DNA from: Halorubellus sp. JP-L1
GTDB taxonomy: Archaea > Halobacteriota > Halobacteria > Halobacteriales > Natrialbaceae
Reading direction: 5' to 3'
Assembly: GCF_011440375.1 (NCBI RefSeq)
Contig: NZ_JAAOIR010000001.1
Span: 682,001 to 746,000 of the forward strand
DNA length: 64,000 nt
In this document: piece by piece, positions 34,645 through 44,062 of the stretch
Layout: every line of letters begins with the position of its first letter
Position numbering within the stretch: position 1 is the stretch's first letter
The notes under the pieces: model-generated
Database searches by the model: none
Seen by the model: only the letters and a program-made list of their open reading frames with translations
Told to the model about the DNA's origin: nothing
Translations under genes and position numbers: made by a program

Positions 34645-35709
34645 ATGGACGACGAACGGTGGGCGTTCCTCACGGAACTGCTCGAGACGCCGAGCCCGTC
34701 GGGCTACGAGACCCGCGGGCAGCGGGTGTGGGTGGAGTACGCGAAACAGTACGCCGACGACGTGCGAACGGACGCGTACGGGAACGCCATCGCGGTCTAC
34801 AACGAGGACGCGACCGGGCCGACGGTCGCGTTCGCCGGGCACGGCGACGAGATCGGGTTCATCGTGCGCCGCATCGACGACGACGGCTTCGTCCACCTGG
34901 GGCGGATCGGCGGGAGCGACCGCACGGTGTCGAAGGGCCAGCACGTCACGATCCACGGGAGCGACGGCGCGGTGTCGGGCGTGGTCGCCCAGACCGCCAT
35001 CCACCTCCGGGATCCGGACGGCGACGAGTACGACGACATCAACGAGCAGATCGTCGACGTGGGCGCGGACGACCGCGAGGAGGCCGCGGCACTCGTCGAG
35101 GTCGGCGACCCGATCACGTTCTCCTCGACCGTCGAGGGGCTCGTCGGCGACAAGATCGCGGCGCGCGGCCTCGACAATCGCGTCGGGACGTACACCGCCA
35201 TCGAGGGGCTGCGGCGGGCCGCGGCGGCGGGCGTGGACGCGACCGTGTACGCCGTCAGTACGGTCCAGGAGGAGCTCGGGAAGAAGGGCGCGATGATGGT
35301 CACGGATCGACTGGACGTGGACGCGGCGCTCGTCGTGGACGTGACGCACGCGGGCGACTACCCGAAGTCCCCGACGGCGAAGACGGGCGACGTCTCGCTC
35401 GGCGACGGCCCCGTGGTGGGTCGCGGGAGCGCGAACCATCCCGTGGTCTCCCAGCTCGCGCGGAAGGCGGGTGCGGACGCTGACGTGGACGTCCAGTTGC
35501 AGGCGGCGGGCCTGACGACGGGCACGGACACCGACGAGTTCTACGTCTCGGGTGGCGGCGTCCCGTCGCTGAACGTCAGCGTCCCGAACCGCTACATGCA
35601 CACGCCCGTCGAGGTCGTGGACACGACGGACGTGGAAGCCGTCGCGGACCTCCTCGCGGCGTTCGCCGAACTCGTCGAGGACCGCGAGAGTTTCGCCGTC
35701 GACGTCTGA
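34645..35709 (+). CDS. M42 family aminopeptidase (glutamyl aminopeptidase/TET type)
   Basis: M42 metallopeptidases remove N-terminal residues from peptides and form large tetrahedral particles in archaea. In this 354-residue protein the two-metal site reads HGDEIGF (His and Asp), GLDNRVG (bridging Asp), QEELGKKG (catalytic and metal Glu), VDVTHAGD (Asp) and YMHTPVE (His). The PDZ-like insert region lies between the first and second metal blocks. Substrate preference is not clear. Confidence 0.92.
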   Translation: MDDERWAFLTELLETPSPSGYETRGQRVWVEYAKQYADDVRTDAYGNAIAVYNEDATGPTVAFAGHGDEIGFIVRRIDDDGFVHLGRIGGSDRTVSKGQHVTIHGSDGAVSGVVAQTAIHLRDPDGDEYDDINEQIVDVGADDREEAAALVEVGDPITFSSTVEGLVGDKIAARGLDNRVGTYTAIEGLRRAAAAGVDATVYAVSTVQEELGKKGAMMVTDRLDVDAALVVDVTHAGDYPKSPTAKTGDVSLGDGPVVGRGSANHPVVSQLARKAGADADVDVQLQAAGLTTGTDTDEFYVSGGGVPSLNVSVPNRYMHTPVEVVDTTDVEAVADLLAAFAELVEDRESFAVDV

Positions 35710-35790
35710 CTCGCATCGACCGCGCCGTATCGGGGTGGGATGCGTCGCCGACCCGGTACGTTTAAGGAACCGCTACGACCCGGTTGGTGT

Positions 35791-35985
35791 ATGGACGACG
35801 AGAGCGGACGACCCCTGGACGTGCTCGACGCGGCCGTGGGGACGACGGTCAGTGTGCGACTCAAGGACGGCGAGGAGCACGAGGGTACCTTGACGGGGTA
35901 CGACCAGCACATGAATCTGGTCATCGAGTCGGACGACAACACAACGATTATCCGTGGCGATAACGTCGTCTCGATAACTCCATGA
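35791..35985 (+). CDS. archaeal Sm-like (Lsm) protein
   Basis: The 64-residue protein is a minimal Sm fold with Sm1 ([23 protein letters not shown]) and Sm2 ([10 protein letters not shown]) motifs. It should form a ring that binds U-rich RNA and may chaperone small RNAs or mRNA. TTTAAGG at 35761-35767 is the likely TATA box. Its stop overlaps the rpl37e start by 4 bp; this Lsm-L37e pairing is conserved in archaea. Confidence 0.95.
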   Translation: MDDESGRPLDVLDAAVGTTVSVRLKDGEEHEGTLTGYDQHMNLVIESDDNTTIIRGDNVVSITP

Positions 35986-36155
35986 CTGGCGCAGGAACCC
36001 CCTCGCAAGGCAAGAAGAACACGAAGACGCACACGAAGTGCCGCCGCTGCGGCGAGAAGTCCTACCACACGAAGAAGAAGGAGTGTTCGTCCTGTGGCTT
36101 CGGGACGTCCGCGAAGCGACGGGACTACGAGTGGCAGTCGAAGGCCGGCGAATAA
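35982..36155 (+). CDS. rpl37e: 50S ribosomal protein L37e
   Basis: The 57-residue zinc-ribbon ribosomal protein begins [20 protein letters not shown] and has two CxxC pairs (CRRC and CSSC). It sits in the large subunit. The ORF is shorter than typical gene-calling cut-offs but is unambiguous. ATG 35982 overlaps the Lsm stop by 4 bp, and ACCGGA-CC-TCCGGT downstream may end the operon. Confidence 0.96.
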   Translation: MTGAGTPSQGKKNTKTHTKCRRCGEKSYHTKKKECSSCGFGTSAKRRDYEWQSKAGE

Positions 36156-36170
36156 CGACTCGCGTTCTCG

Positions 36171-36184
36171 ACCGGACCTCCGGT
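36171..36184 (+). terminator. possible terminator after rpl37e
   Basis: ACCGGA and TCCGGT form a short stem 15 nt after the stop codon, followed by the pyrimidine-rich CCCTTCTCTC. The following stretch up to purF (36185-36448) shows no further gene; its last part carries CCTTTTTTTGG about 25-30 nt before the purF ATG, the likely promoter. Confidence 0.35.
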
Positions 36185-36448
36185 CCCTTCTCTCGACCTC
36201 GTCGACCCAGCGACTGCGTCGTTCAACGTCGGTCGGTGACCGTGCCAGGTGATTCTCCGAGTTCTCCAGCTAGTATGCCGACGGTAGCGCCGTCGCGTAC
36301 TCTGGGTCGAACGTGAGCCGCTATCGGGGGTGGACGCGGCACGAGGACGCAGCAGATTTGCTCACGTTCGTGCATACTTCCTGGGGTTCTGTCCTGATTT
36401 AGACCACAATCACGTCCTTTTTTGGTGGCCGGTGCCTGAGTGTCTCCC

Positions 36449-37930
36449 ATGACAGACGGGCGGGGCGAAACCCCCGATTCCGAGGGTCCGACAGAGAAGT
36501 GCGGCGTGGTGGGCGTCGCGCTCGCCGACCGGGCGGCCGCACGACCGCTCTACTACTCGCTGTACGCACTCCAGCACCGCGGTCAGGAGTCCGCGGGCAT
36601 CGTCACGCACGACGGCTTCCAGCAGCACGACCACGTCGAGATGGGGCTCGTCGGCGACGCGTTCACGCCCGAAGACATCGAGTCCCTGAACGGCGCCGCG
36701 GGCATCGGGCACGTCCGGTACCCGACTGCGGGCAGCGTCGACAAGTCCTGCGCGCAACCGTTCACGGTGTCTTTCAAGAGCGGGTCGCTCGCGCTCAGCC
36801 ACAACGGGAACCTCGTGAACGCCGAGGAGATCCGGGACGAACTCGCCGGCCTCGGGCACGCGTTCACGAGCGACGGCGACACGGAGGTCATCGCGCACGA
36901 CCTCGCGCGGAACCTCCTCGAGGAGGACCTCGTTCGCGCGGTCAAGCGCACGATGGGACGCATCCACGGCTCGTACTCGCTCACCATCATGCACGACGAC
37001 ACCGTCCTCGGCGTCCGCGACCCCGAGGGGAACCGGCCGCTCTGCATCGGCGAGCTCGAGGACGGCTACATCCTCGCCTCGGAGAGCGCCGCCATCGACA
37101 CCCTCGACGGCGAGCTCGTCCGAGACGTGAAACCGGGCGAGCTCGTCGTCCTCCACGAGGACGGTAGCGGGTTCGACTCGTACCAGCTCGTCGAGCAGGA
37201 CAACACCGCGCACTGCTTCTTCGAGCACGTGTACTTCGCGCGACCGGACAGCGTCATCGACGACTCGCTCGTCTACGAGGTCCGCCGCCAGCTCGGCCGG
37301 AACCTCTGGGAGGAGTCCGGCATCGAGACGGACGTCGTCATGCCCGTGCCGGACTCGGGGCGTGCGTTCGCGAGCGGGTACGCGGAGGCCGCGGACGAGG
37401 ACGGTGCGGACACCGAGTTCGCGGAGGGCCTCATGAAGAATCGGTACGTCGGACGGACGTTCATCATGCCGACCCAGGGCGAGCGGGAACGCGCCGTCCG
37501 CCTGAAGCTCAACCCGATCAAGTCGACGGTCGAGGGGAAGTCCGTCACGATCATCGACGACTCGATCGTCCGCGGCACCACGTCCACGCAACTCGTCGAA
37601 CTCCTGAAGGACTGCGGCGCGGAGGAGGTCCACATGCGCGTCGGCGCACCCCAGATCGTCGCGCCGTGCTACATGGGCATCGACATGGCGACGCGCGAGG
37701 AACTCATCGCGTCGGACAAGTCCACCGAGGAGATCCGCGACGCGATCGCCGCTGACTCGCTCGCGTACCTATCCATCGACGCGGTCAGCGACGCACTGGA
37801 GTCCTCGCGCGCCGACCTCTGCCTGGGCTGCGTCACCGGCGAGTATCCCTACGACATCGAGGGGGAGCCGACCGACCGCGACGTCTCCCGCCCCGTCATC
37901 GACGGCATCGACGCGCCGGCGGACGACTGA
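36449..37930 (+). CDS. purF: amidophosphoribosyltransferase
   Basis: PurF converts PRPP and glutamine to phosphoribosylamine, the first step of purine synthesis. The 493-residue protein has the Ntn glutaminase domain with TEKCGVVGVAL (Cys18, exposed after removal of a propeptide of 17 residues), LQHRGQESAGI, and the PRPP-binding loop VTIIDDSIVRGTTS near residue 370. Four Cys late in the protein (CDCGAE, CCLGC region) suggest an Fe-S cluster as in Bacillus PurF, though not all positions are certain. ATG 36449 is the natural start. Confidence 0.95.
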   Translation: MTDGRGETPDSEGPTEKCGVVGVALADRAAARPLYYSLYALQHRGQESAGIVTHDGFQQHDHVEMGLVGDAFTPEDIESLNGAAGIGHVRYPTAGSVDKSCAQPFTVSFKSGSLALSHNGNLVNAEEIRDELAGLGHAFTSDGDTEVIAHDLARNLLEEDLVRAVKRTMGRIHGSYSLTIMHDDTVLGVRDPEGNRPLCIGELEDGYILASESAAIDTLDGELVRDVKPGELVVLHEDGSGFDSYQLVEQDNTAHCFFEHVYFARPDSVIDDSLVYEVRRQLGRNLWEESGIETDVVMPVPDSGRAFASGYAEAADEDGADTEFAEGLMKNRYVGRTFIMPTQGERERAVRLKLNPIKSTVEGKSVTIIDDSIVRGTTSTQLVELLKDCGAEEVHMRVGAPQIVAPCYMGIDMATREELIASDKSTEEIRDAIAADSLAYLSIDAVSDALESSRADLCLGCVTGEYPYDIEGEPTDRDVSRPVIDGIDAPADD

Positions 37931-38047
37931 CGCACCGGCGGACGGGTGATTTGATCGACGACGTCGACCTACCCCACCCCGTGCCGTTCGTCACTCGATA
38001 CCACACCTAGACGGTGGTTTATGCGTCGCCGAGGAGACGTCCCCGGT

Positions 38048-38587
38048 ATGCCCGGCGCAACGTTTCTCGAGGGCGACGACGTCGAACTGTGCACGATCGA
38101 GACGGAGGACGCCGAATTCATCACGGAAGCCATCAACGACCCGGCGGTCCGCGTTCCACTGGGTGTCGCGGAGCCGCGGAATCGAACGCACCACGAGGAG
38201 TGGATCGAGGAGGAGGTCGCGGGCGGCGACGACAGGTTCGACCTCCTCGTCGTCGCCGACGGCGAACCCCTGGGCGTCCTCGGGACACCGTGGCTCGACG
38301 AACGCCACGGGCACGCGTACCTGTCCGCGTGGCTCGCCGCCGACGCGCACGGGCAGGGGTACGGCGCCGACGCCACGAGCACGTTCGTCGACTACCTGTT
38401 CGACGAACGCCGCATGGAGAGCCTCCGCGCGCACGCCTACGACATGAACGAGAAGTCGAACGCCCTGCTGTCCTCGGTCGGCTTCGAGCACGTCGGCACC
38501 GTCCCGAAGGCGGCGTTCGTCGACGGCGAACAGCAGGCCCAGCACGTCTACGCCGTGACCAAGGACCAGTGGCGCGCCCAGCGGTAA
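38048..38587 (+). CDS. GNAT acetyltransferase, RimJ/RimL-like
   Basis: The 179-residue protein has the GNAT acetyl-CoA loop in DAHGQGYGADAT, and the typical strand-helix order from LEGDDVELCTIETEDAEFI to MNEKSNALLSSVGFEHVGTV. RimJ-like members acetylate N-termini or small molecules; the substrate is unknown. ATG 38048 lies 26-32 nt after TTTATGC (38016-38022), so the mRNA is probably leaderless; the upstream ATG in frame would precede transcription. Confidence 0.85.
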   Translation: MPGATFLEGDDVELCTIETEDAEFITEAINDPAVRVPLGVAEPRNRTHHEEWIEEEVAGGDDRFDLLVVADGEPLGVLGTPWLDERHGHAYLSAWLAADAHGQGYGADATSTFVDYLFDERRMESLRAHAYDMNEKSNALLSSVGFEHVGTVPKAAFVDGEQQAQHVYAVTKDQWRAQR

Positions 38588-38630
38588 GCCAGCGAACGCA
38601 CCGTCGGCGAATCGCCGTCGCCGGCCGCGG

Positions 38631-39203
38631 TCAGCCGTAGAACCCGGGAGGAACGAGGTACAGGAGGACGTAGACGACGGTCCCGAGGACGAACGAGATC
38701 ACCCAGAGGGGCGCGGCGACCCTCGCGACCGCCTTGTGGCTCGTCCCTGGGATCTCGCTCACTGGGTGCGTCCACGCGAGCAGGAGGACGTAGTACAGGA
38801 GCGGGATGCAGGCGATCGCGAGCAACATGTGGACGCCGAGTATCGCGAAGTACGCGAGTTCGACGACGCCCGTGCCGGGGAACGACTGCGGGCCCTTGAG
38901 CGCGACCTTCCAGAGGTAGAGCGCGAGGAACGCGACGAACAGCGCGAACGCCGCGAGCATGAGTTTGCGGTGCCGGTCGTACCGCTTCGCTCTCGCGTCG
39001 CGTACGCCGAGGAGGATGCAGACGACGGCGACGACGCTGATCGCCGCGTTCGCGTGCGGAATCGCGTCGAGCAACCACGCCGGCGCACCCGGCAAGACCG
39101 CAGTCGGGATGACCTGGCGTGCGGCGGCGAACACGAGCGCGAGCGACACCAGCGACAGCACCGCGGTCACCTCGCGAAGATTCCGGCGAACCGTCCCTTC
39201 CAT
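38631..39203 (-). CDS. DUF420 family membrane protein
   Basis: The 190-residue protein has about five transmembrane helices with conserved IPHANAAISVVAVVCILLGV, KRYDRHRKLMLAAF and FAILGVHMLLAI. Histidines in PHAN, RHRKLM and GVHM fit the DUF420 pattern, a family often near haem-copper oxidase and cytochrome genes and related to CtaG/assembly-like proteins. No oxidase genes are in this window. It is convergent with the GNAT gene. Confidence 0.85.
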   Translation of the reverse strand: MEGTVRRNLREVTAVLSLVSLALVFAAARQVIPTAVLPGAPAWLLDAIPHANAAISVVAVVCILLGVRDARAKRYDRHRKLMLAAFALFVAFLALYLWKVALKGPQSFPGTGVVELAYFAILGVHMLLAIACIPLLYYVLLLAWTHPVSEIPGTSHKAVARVAAPLWVISFVLGTVVYVLLYLVPPGFYG

Positions 39204-39326
39204 GCCCGACCGTCGGGACCGAGTCGGTTTACCGCTTGCCGTCTCCGTCGACTCGAGACGCTTGAGAAACTCGAGGGGTCTCGTCGGTCCGACGGGATTT
39301 TGTCAGCGAACAGCAAAGACTCGAGC

Positions 39327-39902
39327 ATGCCTCCGTGTGCCGCCTGCGGCGCGGACGTCGACGGCGACGGAACGTACTGCACGGCGTGCGCGAACGACGC
39401 TTCCGACGGTCGCGAGGCCGTCCCACCGGTCGCCACCCCGCTCCACCGCGCGGTCGCGGCGTTCCTCGCCGTCGCGACGCTCCTCGGCGCGTTCAGCCTG
39501 CTTCGGTCGTTGACGTACCTCCCGACGATCGCCGAGCACTTCGGCGGCGTCGACGTCGTCGGCTTCGTCGCGACGCGAGTCGTCCTCGTCGGCTTTCCGG
39601 TCGCGTACGCGGTGATGGCCAAACGCCTGTACGACGGCACCGCACGCGCCGGGACCTACGGTCGCGTCCTCCAGGTCGTCGCCGGACTGAGCGTCGCGTC
39701 CGGCGTCCTCGTCACCGTCCTCCCCGACGCCCTCACGCACTGGCTCCCGACCGTCCAGGGCCCCGGCCACATCGTACTGAGCACGACGAGGTTCTACCTC
39801 GCTCGAACCGCGTTCGCCACGGACTGGCAGGTGCTCGCACTCGGCGTCGCCGGCGCCATCGTCACGTTCGCCGCCGGAACCGCGCTCGTGCGCGACCCCT
39901 GA
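39327..39902 (+). CDS. zinc-ribbon membrane protein
   Basis: The 191-residue protein starts with a small zinc ribbon, CAACGADVDGDGTYCTAC (two CxxC pairs, residues 4-21), then has four transmembrane helices with an Ala/Val/Leu-rich sequence. Such zinc-ribbon plus membrane proteins are numerous in haloarchaea and have no general function. ATG 39327 is the natural start because the ribbon begins at residue 4. It precedes a hairpin-rich gap and tRNA-Leu. Confidence 0.7.
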   Translation: MPPCAACGADVDGDGTYCTACANDASDGREAVPPVATPLHRAVAAFLAVATLLGAFSLLRSLTYLPTIAEHFGGVDVVGFVATRVVLVGFPVAYAVMAKRLYDGTARAGTYGRVLQVVAGLSVASGVLVTVLPDALTHWLPTVQGPGHIVLSTTRFYLARTAFATDWQVLALGVAGAIVTFAAGTALVRDP

Positions 39903-39943
39903 AGGAGCAACCGCTGGTCGATAGTTGCGTCGGAAAGGAATGT

Positions 39944-40028
39944 GCGTGGGTGCTGTCCACGAGGGAGAGCACCCGCATCGCCTCACCTCGGCGGCGAAGC
40001 CGCCTCGGTACCGTTGCCCCCTTCGGGG
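39944..40028. other. three consecutive hairpins next to tRNA-Leu
   Basis: GGGTGCT/AGCACCC (39948-39954 with 39968-39974), GGCGGC-GAA-GCCGCC (39990-40004) and CCC-TTCG-GG (about 40019-40028) lie in tandem, ending 9 nt from the tRNA 3' end. On the minus strand they form the tRNA transcript's trailer. A terminator cluster or an RNA on either strand is possible. Confidence 0.5.
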
Positions 40029-40036
40029 TCAAGCGA

Positions 40037-40121
40037 TGCGTGGGACCGGATTTGAACCGGCGGACCTCTACAGGACAGCGCCCTCAACGCTGCGCCGTTG
40101 GCCTAGCTTGGCTACCCACGC
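40037..40121 (-). tRNA. tRNA-Leu (anticodon GAG)
   Basis: Read on the minus strand, GCGTGGG pairs with CCCACGC as the acceptor stem, followed by discriminator A. The anticodon stem-loop is CAGCG-TTGAGGG-CGCTG with anticodon GAG, the variable arm is CCT-GTAG-AGG as in class II tRNA, and the T arm is GCCGG-TTCAAAT-CCGGT. CCA is not encoded. A TATA-like GCTTTTATT (40162-40170) lies upstream. No intron is visible. Confidence 0.97.
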
Positions 40122-40333
40122 TCGCTGTGTCTTGTACGCACTCCCTCGTTTCCGGGGGACGAATAAAAGCCCTTTCTTTTCCGGGCGCGGTGGCGAGGAT
40201 TCGCACGCCGTCGTCGGGCAGAGCGCGCACCGACGAACGCAGCCCCGTGACGGCGACTGGCGGGGGTACGCGAGTGGCGCGCAGGGGTCGCCCGAAGCGG
40301 GGGGTTGAAATGCCGTGGTGGGTAAGGAGTGGT

Positions 40334-40843
40334 ATGGCGAAGTACTCGACGGGTGGTTCGTCGGGTGGCGGCGACGGCGACACGTGCGAGCTCTGTGGCG
40401 CGGCGAGCGAGAACCTCAGTTTGGCGAACGTCGCGGGCGCGAAACTGAACGTGTGTACGTCCTGTGCCCCCCACGACGACACCGAGACGAAGACCGACTC
40501 CAGCGGGAGTGACGGCGACAGCGAGACCGACCGGAAGCGGCGCGCGGTCCAGAACGCCGCGAAGGCCAACGACGTCTGGGACTCCGATTCCGGCCACTGG
40601 GAGGAGGAGGGAACGAACTACGACGACGACCCGCTCCCCTACCTCCGTCAGGACTACGGGAAGACGGTGACCGATGCGCGCCAGGAGCGCGGCCTCCAGC
40701 GCGAGGAACTCGCGGACGAACTCGGCGCGACGGAGGCAGACATCATCGCCGTCGAGCAGGGTCGCGCGACCCAGGCCGGCATCGGCGGCGGCCTCGTCGC
40801 GGCGATCGAGGACTTCCTCGACGTCGACATCTCCGAGAAGTAG
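40334..40843 (+). CDS. MBF1-like zinc-ribbon/HTH regulator
   Basis: The 169-residue protein has a zinc ribbon CELCGAASENL...CTSC near the N-terminus, an acidic Ser-rich linker and a C-terminal XRE-type HTH beginning TDARQERGLQREELADELGA. This is the archaeal multiprotein bridging factor 1 layout; MBF1 couples to transcription or ribosomes in archaea. ATG 40334 begins MAKYSTGG. It is divergent from tRNA-Leu. Confidence 0.9.
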   Translation: MAKYSTGGSSGGGDGDTCELCGAASENLSLANVAGAKLNVCTSCAPHDDTETKTDSSGSDGDSETDRKRRAVQNAAKANDVWDSDSGHWEEEGTNYDDDPLPYLRQDYGKTVTDARQERGLQREELADELGATEADIIAVEQGRATQAGIGGGLVAAIEDFLDVDISEK

Positions 40844-40935
40844 CGACGTCGCCGTCGGACCGCCCAGGGGTAGCGAGGACGGTGCGGGTACGTCGCCGAA
40901 GTGCTTTTGCTGGTTCCGGGACTCGTCTCTGGACG

Positions 40936-42249
40936 ATGACCGTACAGCGCGCGGCCGCGGAACCGTACACGACGAGTTTCGAGGCGACAGTCGAGCACGT
41001 CGACGACCGGGAGGTGCGGCTCGACGAGACGTTCTTCTACGCGGAGAGCGGCGGCCAGCCCGCCGACCGCGGGCGGCTGGGGGACCGTCGCGTCGTGGAC
41101 GTGCAGGTCGAAGACGGCGACGTCGTGCACACGCTCGACGACGCGCCGTCGTTCCGCGAGGGCCAGTCGGTGCTGTGTCGCGTCGACTGGACGCGACGCA
41201 TGTACTGCATGCGAGCGCACACCGCGAGTCACGTGCTCTACGGGGCGGCGCGACGGTGCATGGACGACCTCGGCTACGGCGGGTTCGACATCCGCGCGGC
41301 CGCGGACCGCGACCCGGCCTCGGATACGAGTTCAGAATCGGCGGTGGAGACGGGGTCGACGCCGACGGACGCGGATCGAGTACGGGTGGACTTCGTGACG
41401 TCGACGACCGTCGACGACGACGTGCTCGTCGACCTGGAGCGGTACGCGAACCGGGCGGTGTGGGAGTCCCGTGACGTCTCCTGGGAGACGCTGTCGACCG
41501 AGGAGGCGCGCGAGCGCGACGGGATCGTGTTCAACGAGAAGACCGAGGAGGGCGTGTTCGGCGCGGACGCGGCGGTGCGCGTGGTGACGGTCGGGGCCGC
41601 GGAGGCGGCGGCCGGCGAGCCAGTTGGCGAGGCGTGGGACGTCGCGGCTTGCGGGGGGACGCACGTCCGGAACACGCGCGAGGTCGGCCCGATCACGGTT
41701 CTGGACCGGTCGAATCCGGGCGAGGGGATGACGCGTGTCGAGTTCGCGGTCGGGCCGCGTGCGGTCGCGCGTCGCGCCGACGAGAAGAGGGCGTTGCTGT
41801 ACGCGAGCCGGACGCTCGGCGTGGGCGTCGGGGACGTCCCGGACGCGGTCGCGCGAATCCAGTCGGAGGTCGAGGACTTGCGCGAGGAGGCGGCCGCCGC
41901 GCAGCGTCGCGCCGTCGACGCGCGCCTCGACCAGCTCCCGGTCGTGGAGCGGAACGGCGAGCGGTGGCTCGTCGGGACCGTCGAGGGCGTGGACGCGAAC
42001 GACGTCGAGCCGGTGACCCGGGAGGCGGCGGGGTCGCGCGCGGCGGTCGTGGTGCTCGTCGGCGAGGCCGGGAGCACGTTCGTCGTCGCCGCGGCGGCCG
42101 AGGACGCGACGGTCGACGCGGGCGACGTGGTCGACCGCGCGACAGACGAGTTCGGCGGCGGCGGTGGCGGCAGTCCGACGTTCGCGCAGGGCGGCGGGTT
42201 GAGCGTCGACCCGGACGGCGTCGTCGACTGGTTCCGCGACCGCGCGTGA
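40936..42249 (+). CDS. alanyl-tRNA editing protein, AlaX/DHHA1 type
   Basis: The 437-residue protein hydrolyses misacylated Ser- or Gly-tRNA-Ala in trans. The editing domain has HTASH and CGGTH, the zinc ligands, and a C-terminal DHHA1 domain ends GGGGGGSPTFAQGGG. It lacks the AlaRS catalytic core. A Ser/Thr-rich insert near residues 130-155 interrupts the editing domain. ATG 40936 is natural. Confidence 0.92.
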   Translation: MTVQRAAAEPYTTSFEATVEHVDDREVRLDETFFYAESGGQPADRGRLGDRRVVDVQVEDGDVVHTLDDAPSFREGQSVLCRVDWTRRMYCMRAHTASHVLYGAARRCMDDLGYGGFDIRAAADRDPASDTSSESAVETGSTPTDADRVRVDFVTSTTVDDDVLVDLERYANRAVWESRDVSWETLSTEEARERDGIVFNEKTEEGVFGADAAVRVVTVGAAEAAAGEPVGEAWDVAACGGTHVRNTREVGPITVLDRSNPGEGMTRVEFAVGPRAVARRADEKRALLYASRTLGVGVGDVPDAVARIQSEVEDLREEAAAAQRRAVDARLDQLPVVERNGERWLVGTVEGVDANDVEPVTREAAGSRAAVVVLVGEAGSTFVVAAAAEDATVDAGDVVDRATDEFGGGGGGSPTFAQGGGLSVDPDGVVDWFRDRA

Positions 42250-42324
42250 CCGTCACCGCGTTCGACCGCGACGACGGCCCGGTGGAACCGGGCAATTTTT
42301 TCGGGGACCGCACGAAGCGACGGT

Positions 42325-43458
42325 ATGGATTTCACGAGCGAGCAGGAGGCGGTGCGCGACGTCGTCCGCGAGTTCGCCGTCGAGGAGCTCCGGCCGGTGG
42401 CCCGCGAGTGCGACGCCGAGCAGTCGTTCCCCGAGGACGTCTGGGACGCGCTCGCGGAGATGGACCTCACGGGACTGACGGTGCCCGAGGAGTACGGCGG
42501 GTACGACGCGGACCCGGTGACGTACGCGATCGTGAACGAGGAGCTGGCGTACGGGATGCTGTCGGTCGCCACGGCACTCAGCGTGCACGGGCTGGCGACG
42601 TCGTGCATCGCGGAGTTCGGGAACGAGGACGTCCGCGAGGAGTGGCTGCCGGAGATGGCGACGGGGCGACCCGTCGGTGCGTTCGCGCTCAGCGAGCCGC
42701 AGGCGGGGTCGAACCCCGCGGAGATGTCGACGGTCGCGCGGAAGGAGGGCGACGAGTTCGTGATCGACGGGACGAAGCAGTGGATCACGAACGGGCGACG
42801 TAGCGACGTCGTCATCCTGTTCGCGAAGACGGACCGCGACGACCCGGCGAGCGTCACGCAGTTCCTCGTTCCGAAGGACGTCGACGGCCTGAGCGTGGGG
42901 AAGAAGGAGGACAAGCTCGGGTTGCGCGCGAGCGACACGACGAGCCTCGAGTTCGACGGTGCGCGCATCCCCGCCGAGTACCAGCTCACCGAGGAGGGCC
43001 GCGGGCTCTCGGCGGCGTTCTCGATCCTGACCGGTGGTCGCGTCGCGATCGGCGCGCAGTCGGTCGGGCTCGCGCAGTCCGCGCTCGACCTGGCACTGGA
43101 GTACAGCCAGGAGCGCGAGCAGTTCGACGAGCCGATCTCGGACATCCAGACGATCCGGCACAAGCTCGCTGACATGCAGACGAAGGTGCAGGCGGGTCGG
43201 CTCCTCACGTACGATGCGGCGCGGAAGAAGGCGAGCGGCGACCCACAGGCGACCGCGATGGCGGCGTCGCAGGCGAAGTACTTCGCGAGCGAGAGCGCGC
43301 TCGAGGTCGCGAACGAGGCCGTCCAGATCCACGGCGGGTACGGGTACACGACGGACTTCCCCGTCGAACGCCTCTACCGGGACGCGAAGATCCTCACGAT
43401 CTACGAGGGGACGAGCGAGATCCAGAAGAAGATCATCGCCCGCCACCTGCTCGACTGA
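42325..43458 (+). CDS. acyl-CoA dehydrogenase
   Basis: This FAD enzyme oxidises acyl-CoA to trans-2-enoyl-CoA in beta-oxidation or branched-chain amino-acid breakdown. The 377-residue protein has FALSEPQAGSNPAEM and the FAD-contacting QWITNG, and the catalytic-base region YEGTSEIQKKIIARHLL near the end. CATGG start at 42325 follows a TATA-like AATTTTTT. It is convergent with cysE (4 bp between stops). Chain-length preference cannot be predicted. Confidence 0.95.
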   Translation: MDFTSEQEAVRDVVREFAVEELRPVARECDAEQSFPEDVWDALAEMDLTGLTVPEEYGGYDADPVTYAIVNEELAYGMLSVATALSVHGLATSCIAEFGNEDVREEWLPEMATGRPVGAFALSEPQAGSNPAEMSTVARKEGDEFVIDGTKQWITNGRRSDVVILFAKTDRDDPASVTQFLVPKDVDGLSVGKKEDKLGLRASDTTSLEFDGARIPAEYQLTEEGRGLSAAFSILTGGRVAIGAQSVGLAQSALDLALEYSQEREQFDEPISDIQTIRHKLADMQTKVQAGRLLTYDAARKKASGDPQATAMAASQAKYFASESALEVANEAVQIHGGYGYTTDFPVERLYRDAKILTIYEGTSEIQKKIIARHLLD

Positions 43459-43462
43459 CGGG

Positions 43463-44062
43463 TCAGTCGTGGGCGGGCTGGCGGTCGGACGGCGAGTCGG
43501 TCTCGCCGGCGTCCGAGTCCGTTGATTCGTCGACGCGTTCGGCGGGCACGCCGACGACGGTCGCGCCGGCGGGGACGTCGTCGGTGACGACGGCGCCGGC
43601 GCCGACGCGTGCGCCTTCGCCGACGGTGACGTCGCCGAGGATGGTCGCGCTCGCGCCGATGGTGACGTCGTCCTCGACGGTCGGATGTCGCTTCACGGGC
43701 TCGGGCGAGTTCCCGCCGAGCGTGACGCCGTGGTACATGTGGACGTCGTCGCCGATCTCAGCGGTTTCGCCGACGACGACGCCCATGCCGTGGTCGACGA
43801 CGACGCGCTCGCCGATGGTCGCGGCGGGATGCACCTCGACGCCCGTGAGGAAGCGAACGACCTGCGAGAGGACTCGTGCCGACAGGTGAAAGCCCGCGGT
43901 CCAGACGGCGTGCGTGACGGCGTGCGCCCAGACCGCGTGCAGGCCCGGATAGCACAGGAGGACCTCGAGTCGGGACTTCGCCGCGGGGTCGGCGTCGTGG
44001 ACCGCGGTCACGTCCTCGCGGACGCGAGCGACGACGTCGCGGAGGCGACCGAGGACGGTCAC
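43463..44062 (-). CDS. cysE: serine O-acetyltransferase
   Basis: CysE makes O-acetylserine from serine and acetyl-CoA, the first committed step to cysteine. The 199-residue protein has an N-terminal helical part and the left-handed hexapeptide-repeat beta-helix with DHGMGVVVGETAEIGDDV and YHGVTLGG (catalytic Asp/His). Its GTG start overlaps the stop of a small upstream CxxC ORF by 4 bp (GTGA), so it is probably translated by coupling. The acidic Ser/Asp-rich tail of about 20 residues is a halophile-type addition. Confidence 0.93.
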   Translation of the reverse strand: MTVLGRLRDVVARVREDVTAVHDADPAAKSRLEVLLCYPGLHAVWAHAVTHAVWTAGFHLSARVLSQVVRFLTGVEVHPAATIGERVVVDHGMGVVVGETAEIGDDVHMYHGVTLGGNSPEPVKRHPTVEDDVTIGASATILGDVTVGEGARVGAGAVVTDDVPAGATVVGVPAERVDESTDSDAGETDSPSDRQPAHD

